Origin: DATKRB01 sp963794215
GTDB lineage: Bacteria; Actinomycetota; Acidimicrobiia; Acidimicrobiales; RAAP-2
Reading direction: 5' to 3'
DNA: 64,000 nt
NCBI GenBank assembly: GCA_963794215.1
Contig: CAWCCQ010000001.1
Span: forward strand, 1,240,001-1,304,000
Below the pieces are notes generated by a model. It was not told where the DNA came from, searched no databases, and was given only the letters and a program-made list of their open reading frames with translations. Below, piece after piece: positions 60,632-64,000 of this stretch. The first letter of the stretch is position 1; each line of letters opens with the position of its first letter. Both the position numbers and the translations under genes were made by a program.

Positions 60632-61393
60632 TCATGAGGCACGCGCCGTGGCGTGCGCTACGACAGCACCCGGGGTCTCGCCGGCCACGGGGAGCGGCTC
60701 CCAACGGGCGCCATCGCGCTCGATCCATTGCTTGGTCCTTCGGGCCCGGACCAACGCGACGTCGGCTCCGAGCCCCTTGAGTAGTTCCATGGGCCGGACG
60801 CCCCGCGGTCGGGTCGCCAGTTCGGCGTCCATCGACAGCGGCCCGTCCTGCACCGAACCGGCCCCCAAGCTCCCCCGTGGAGCGAGGGCCAACACCGAAG
60901 GCCGCAGGTCGTCGTCGACCAGTCGACCCTTGCGTTCCCGGCTGACCCAGAGGCTAGGGGCATCGAGCAATCGCCCGATGCGCTCCGTTAGCTCCCTATG
61001 GGTCACCCCGAGTACCTCCAGTTCCCAGGAGCACGATGTTACCTCCTGCTGGAGCGACTCGGCGCCATCGGCCAGGGGCGCGGTGGCGACCACGTCGAGC
61101 CCGTCGGGCAGCAGCCCGCTAAAGGCGTCCTGGTCGAGCGACCCGGGCGCCGGCGTCCGGGTCAGCCGCACGTCGAGGTACTCGGCGAGCGATTCGCACC
61201 CGGTCGGCAAGGCCAATCCGAAGCTGAGCAGGGGACGGGGCGAGAACCCGGCCGACCACGCCACCTCCAGCCCGCTGCGGCGCAGGGCCCGTTCCCACAT
61301 GCGCGCGACGTCGCGCTGGCTCGTAAAACGGATTCGGCCGAGCTTCGTGAACCGGAATCGGTAGCTGGAGGGCTCGCCAGGGCCGAGGGTCAC
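60632..61393 (-). CDS. DUF2344 (TIGR03936-type) radical SAM-associated protein
   Basis: 253 residues from the GTG at 61393, five bases after the radical SAM gene. RFRFTKLGRIRFTSQRDVAR, MWERALRRSGLEVAWSAGFS, PRPLLSFGLALPTGCESLAE are the defining parts of the family. It is nearly always found next to, or fused with, the B12-binding radical SAM protein encoded just upstream. A role in tRNA or rRNA modification has been proposed for the pair; not proven. RNase E/G follows 24 bases later. Confidence 0.9.
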   Translation of the reverse strand: MTLGPGEPSSYRFRFTKLGRIRFTSQRDVARMWERALRRSGLEVAWSAGFSPRPLLSFGLALPTGCESLAEYLDVRLTRTPAPGSLDQDAFSGLLPDGLDVVATAPLADGAESLQQEVTSCSWELEVLGVTHRELTERIGRLLDAPSLWVSRERKGRLVDDDLRPSVLALAPRGSLGAGSVQDGPLSMDAELATRPRGVRPMELLKGLGADVALVRARRTKQWIERDGARWEPLPVAGETPGAVVAHATARAS

Positions 61394-61397
61394 GGGC

Positions 61398-63341
61398 TCA
61401 GCGCCCCACGCCGATGAAGCGCACCGGCACGCTGCCCCCCGTGGCGAGGTCCTGCCCGGTTCCTTGACTACCCCCGGCGGGGGGCACCGCCGAGGCCACG
61501 ACGTGCTCGAGCCCGAACCCCGTGCACGCGCCACAGTCATAACACGGCGTCCACCGACAGTCCTCTAGCCCGGCCTCGGCCAGCGCGTCCTGCCAGTCCT
61601 GCCACAAGAAGTCCCGGTGGAGCCCGGCGGAGATGTGGTCCCAGGGCAGGGCCTCGTGCTCGTCGCGGGTGCGGTGGACCACCTCGGAGATGGCGAGGCC
61701 CTCGGCATCCATGGCCGCCTCCCAGAGCCCGAGGTCGAACCGTTCGGACCACTCCTGGAAGGTTCCTCCGGCCCGCCACACCCGCTCGATGACCGACCCA
61801 ACGCGCCGATCGCCCCGGCTGGCGATGCCCTCGACCACCGACGCCTCGGGATCGTGCCATCGCACGGTCAGACCACGCACGGTCCGCGCCGCCTCGCGCA
61901 GCAGGTTCACCTTGCGGTGCAGCGTTGCCGCGCTGTCCTGTCCGAACCACTGGAACGGGGTGTGCGCCTTGGGCACGAACCCCCCAACCGAGGCCACCAC
62001 GGTCACCGAGCGGTGGTAGTGCCGTCCGATCTCCACGCACCGCTGGCCGAGCTCGGCGATCCCGACCACGTCCTCGTCGCGCTCGGTCGGCAGCCCGATC
62101 AAGAAATAGAGCTTGATCCGGCGCCAGCCCTGGCTGAAGGCGGCATCGACGGCGCCGTAGAGGTCCTCTTCGGAAATGAGCTTGTTGATTACCTTGCGCA
62201 TCCGCCACGTGCCGGCTTCGGGAGCGAAGGTGAGCCCGGTCCGACGAACCCGCTGGATCTGGGCCGCCGTGCCAACCGTGAAGGCGTCCACCCGGAGGCT
62301 CGGGAGGCTGACCGACACCCGTTCGGCGTGCTCGGGGTCCTCCACGATCCCCCGGACCACGTCCTCGATCCCCGAGAAGTCGGCTGTGGAGAGGGAAGTC
62401 AGGGCCACCTCGTCGTACCCGGTACGTCGAATGCCGTCGTGCACCATCTGGGCGACCTGCTCGGCCGGCCGCTCGCGGACCGGTCGGGTGATCATGCCCG
62501 CTTGGCAGAACCGGCATCCGCGGGTGCAGCCTCGGAAGACCTCCACGTTCAGCCGGTCGTGCACCACCTCGGTCAGCGGCACGAGCTGCTGGCGAGGGTA
62601 GGGCCAACGAGCTAGGTCGGCTACGGTGCGCTTCTCGACCCGGGGCGGCGCCGACTCGACCGACGGGTCGGTGCCAACCAGTCGGCCGGACACGTAGCGT
62701 GGCGTGTAGAGGTGGGGCACGTAGATGCCGGGCACCCCCGCCAGTTGTTCGAGAACCTCGCCGCGCGAGGGCGAGCCTGACGAGCGCCCCGCCCAGGACC
62801 CCAGAACCTCGGTGATCTCGCCGACCAGCTCTTCGCCGTCGCCCATGGCGAACGCGTCGACAAAGTTGGCGAGCGGCTCGGGATTGAACGCGCAGTGACC
62901 GCCGGCCAAGACGAGGGGATCGGCCGCCGTCCGCTCGGCGGCCCGGACCGCTACCCCGGCGAGATCGATCAGGTTGAGCACGTTGGTGTAGACGAGCTCC
63001 GCGGCCAGGTTGAACGCGATCACGTCGAAGTCCCGTGCCGCACGGTGGTTCTCCAACGAGAACAAGGGAATGCCCGCCGCCCGCATCGCCGCCTCCATGT
63101 CGGTCCACGGGGCGTAGGTGCGCTCGGCCAGCGCGTCGGGGCGCTCATTGAGGATCTCGTAGAGAATCTGCAGGCCTTGGTTGGGCAGCCCGATCTCGTA
63201 GGTGTCGGGGTAGGCCAGCAACCAGGCAACCCGTCCAGCGCCGTGCTCTGGTGTCTGGGCGCCTTGCTCGCCGCCGATGTACCGGGCCGGCTTCTCGACC
63301 GACCACAAGAGGGGTTCGATCCGCGGCCAGAGCGACGCCAT
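61398..63341 (-). CDS. B12-binding-domain radical SAM protein (TIGR03960 family)
   Basis: 647 residues. N-terminal part (YIGGEQGAQTPEHGAGRVAW, LLAYPDTYEIGLPNQGLQIL, LAGGHCAFNPEPLANF) and the radical SAM core with the cluster motif FRGCTRGCRFCQAGMI. YDEVALTSLSTADFS, TFAPEAGTWRMRKVINKLIS and KLYFLIGLPTERDEDV follow. The C-terminus has a second Cys set, CYDCGACTGFG, which may bind metal. It is the partner of the DUF2344 protein; the two overlap functionally in most genomes. Substrate not established. Confidence 0.92.
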   Translation of the reverse strand: MASLWPRIEPLLWSVEKPARYIGGEQGAQTPEHGAGRVAWLLAYPDTYEIGLPNQGLQILYEILNERPDALAERTYAPWTDMEAAMRAAGIPLFSLENHRAARDFDVIAFNLAAELVYTNVLNLIDLAGVAVRAAERTAADPLVLAGGHCAFNPEPLANFVDAFAMGDGEELVGEITEVLGSWAGRSSGSPSRGEVLEQLAGVPGIYVPHLYTPRYVSGRLVGTDPSVESAPPRVEKRTVADLARWPYPRQQLVPLTEVVHDRLNVEVFRGCTRGCRFCQAGMITRPVRERPAEQVAQMVHDGIRRTGYDEVALTSLSTADFSGIEDVVRGIVEDPEHAERVSVSLPSLRVDAFTVGTAAQIQRVRRTGLTFAPEAGTWRMRKVINKLISEEDLYGAVDAAFSQGWRRIKLYFLIGLPTERDEDVVGIAELGQRCVEIGRHYHRSVTVVASVGGFVPKAHTPFQWFGQDSAATLHRKVNLLREAARTVRGLTVRWHDPEASVVEGIASRGDRRVGSVIERVWRAGGTFQEWSERFDLGLWEAAMDAEGLAISEVVHRTRDEHEALPWDHISAGLHRDFLWQDWQDALAEAGLEDCRWTPCYDCGACTGFGLEHVVASAVPPAGGSQGTGQDLATGGSVPVRFIGVGR

Positions 63342-63377
63342 GCCTCGGCGAGTCTAGGGCGACTCCCCCGACCCGGC

Positions 63378-64000
63378 TTAGCCGTTCGGGGCGGCCGTGG
63401 TGGCCGTGGTGGTTGTCGGCTTGGGCGCGGGGAGGGTCGTGGTCGTGGTGGTCGGCGTGCCGGCCGGGGGCACGGTCGGGGGCGGCGTCGTCGACACCGC
63501 GCTCGCCGAGCGCGGCAGCGTCACCTCGGGCGAGACGGGGTTGGTCTCGAGGTACTGGTAGATGGCCTTGACGGCCGGAGCGGCTGCGTCAGCGCCGTAG
63601 CCTCCCTGGTCCACCACCACCAGCACCACGTACTGGGGGTTGGGTTCGGGTCCGAATGCCACGAACCACGCCGTCGGCTCGCTGTGACCGGTCACCGTGG
63701 CCGTGCCGGTCTTGCCGGCGAGCCGGAAGGAGTTGAGCGCGAACGGCGGCGCAGTGCCTTCGAAGGTCGAGTAGGCCGTACCGAGCGGGTTGCCCACCAC
63801 GCCCTCGAGGCCCTGGAGGATCGGGCCCGCCACCGACGGCGGCAAGCTCACCGAGCCCAACTTCTTGGGCGCGAAACGCTTGACCACTCGGCCGTCGGGG
63901 GCGACCACCGCGCTGGCCACCTGCGGGGCGTAACGGGTGCCGCCGTTGGCGAAGGTGGCGTAGGCGACGGCCATTTGCAACGGGGTCAGCTCGGCGTTCT
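63378..64000 (-). CDS. mrdA: Penicillin-binding protein 2 (transpeptidase), C-terminal part
   Basis: The window ends inside this gene. The visible ~207 residues carry ELTPLQMAVAYATFANGG and the third transpeptidase motif K-T-G-T in SFRLAGKTGTATVTG, then EPTAWFVAFGPEPNPQYVVL. The C-terminus is a long Thr/Pro/Ala-rich extracellular tail (TTTTTTLPAPKPTTTT). The Ser active-site motifs are outside the window. Makes cross-links in peptidoglycan for elongation; mrdA fits the neighbourhood (rodA/mreC are often close), but an FtsI-type protein cannot be fully excluded. Confidence 0.85.
   Translation of the reverse strand, partial: NAELTPLQMAVAYATFANGGTRYAPQVASAVVAPDGRVVKRFAPKKLGSVSLPPSVAGPILQGLEGVVGNPLGTAYSTFEGTAPPFALNSFRLAGKTGTATVTGHSEPTAWFVAFGPEPNPQYVVLVVVDQGGYGADAAAPAVKAIYQYLETNPVSPEVTLPRSASAVSTTPPPTVPPAGTPTTTTTTLPAPKPTTTTATTAAPNG

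Noticed and set aside
1..64000. Search for tRNA, rRNA, CRISPR arrays, insertion sequences, prophage and integron sites
   Set aside because: No cloverleaf with a CCA-end or conserved T-loop, no regularly spaced repeats and no transposase or integrase other than the housekeeping XerC were recognised by eye. A dedicated RNA search could still find small RNAs.

Overview
The window is GC-rich bacterial chromosome. It looks like an actinobacterium, most probably of the class Acidimicrobiia. Pointers to this are an mtrA-mtrB-lpqB-type signalling operon, a class II DAHP synthase, an IdeR/DtxR-type regulator, a CdsA with a very long acidic N-terminal extension that opens with a G-R-V-R-I-I-G-A motif, and a secreted protein built of the YW-x-VA-x-DGGIF-x-F repeats common in that class. 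The taxonomic call is inference, because no rRNA gene is present.

Layout. Bases 1-2563 hold phosphate functions: the end of a PPK2 polyphosphate kinase, PstB and a tyrosine phosphatase. Bases 2.6-11.8 kb are an accessory region that looks less GC-rich. It holds tiny unknown genes (including two overlapping paralogous Cys-containing mini-proteins), a secreted GH114 polygalactosaminidase-like enzyme, a GH43-like protein, and a surface phosphoesterase followed by two exported unknown proteins. Bases 11.9-18.2 kb hold an apparent organosulfur/aromatic-acid island on the minus strand: TauD-like, flavin monooxygenase-like, TauD, SsuC, SsuB and an amidohydrolase. A perfect 11-bp palindrome lies in front of it.

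From 18.2 kb on the content is core. rimP-nusA-ylxR-infB-rbfA-truB is followed by proS, then an NfeD/SPFH pair and a surface protein on the plus strand. Next comes rpsB-tsf-pyrH-frr-cdsA-dxr-rseP-ispG, then xerC, mtrA-mtrB-lpqB, nadD-unknown-rsfS and DAHP synthase. A secreted repeat/GH25-like protein, a histidine phosphatase with a VWA/MoxR pair, and rplU-rpmA/obgE-proB-proA interrupted by punA, a DtxR regulator and an MTA/SAH deaminase follow. The window ends with RNase E/G, the DUF2344/radical-SAM pair and the end of a penicillin-binding protein.

Sequence quality matters when reading this annotation. At least nine genes carry frameshifts, several inside short homopolymers. They include genes that should be essential (nadD, ispG, dxr), and the frames rejoin cleanly after adding or removing one base. 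I read most of these as uncorrected indels rather than true pseudogenes. mtrB, xerC, the second tauD and the monooxygenase have several each.

No tRNA, rRNA, CRISPR array, insertion sequence or prophage was recognised. The most interesting leads are the overlapping mini-protein paralogues at 2.9-3.4 kb, a shared C-terminal TPE/hydrophobic/RRRR signal on two surface proteins, the DtxR-family regulator lacking two metal ligands, and the palindrome-headed organosulfur island without a binding protein.
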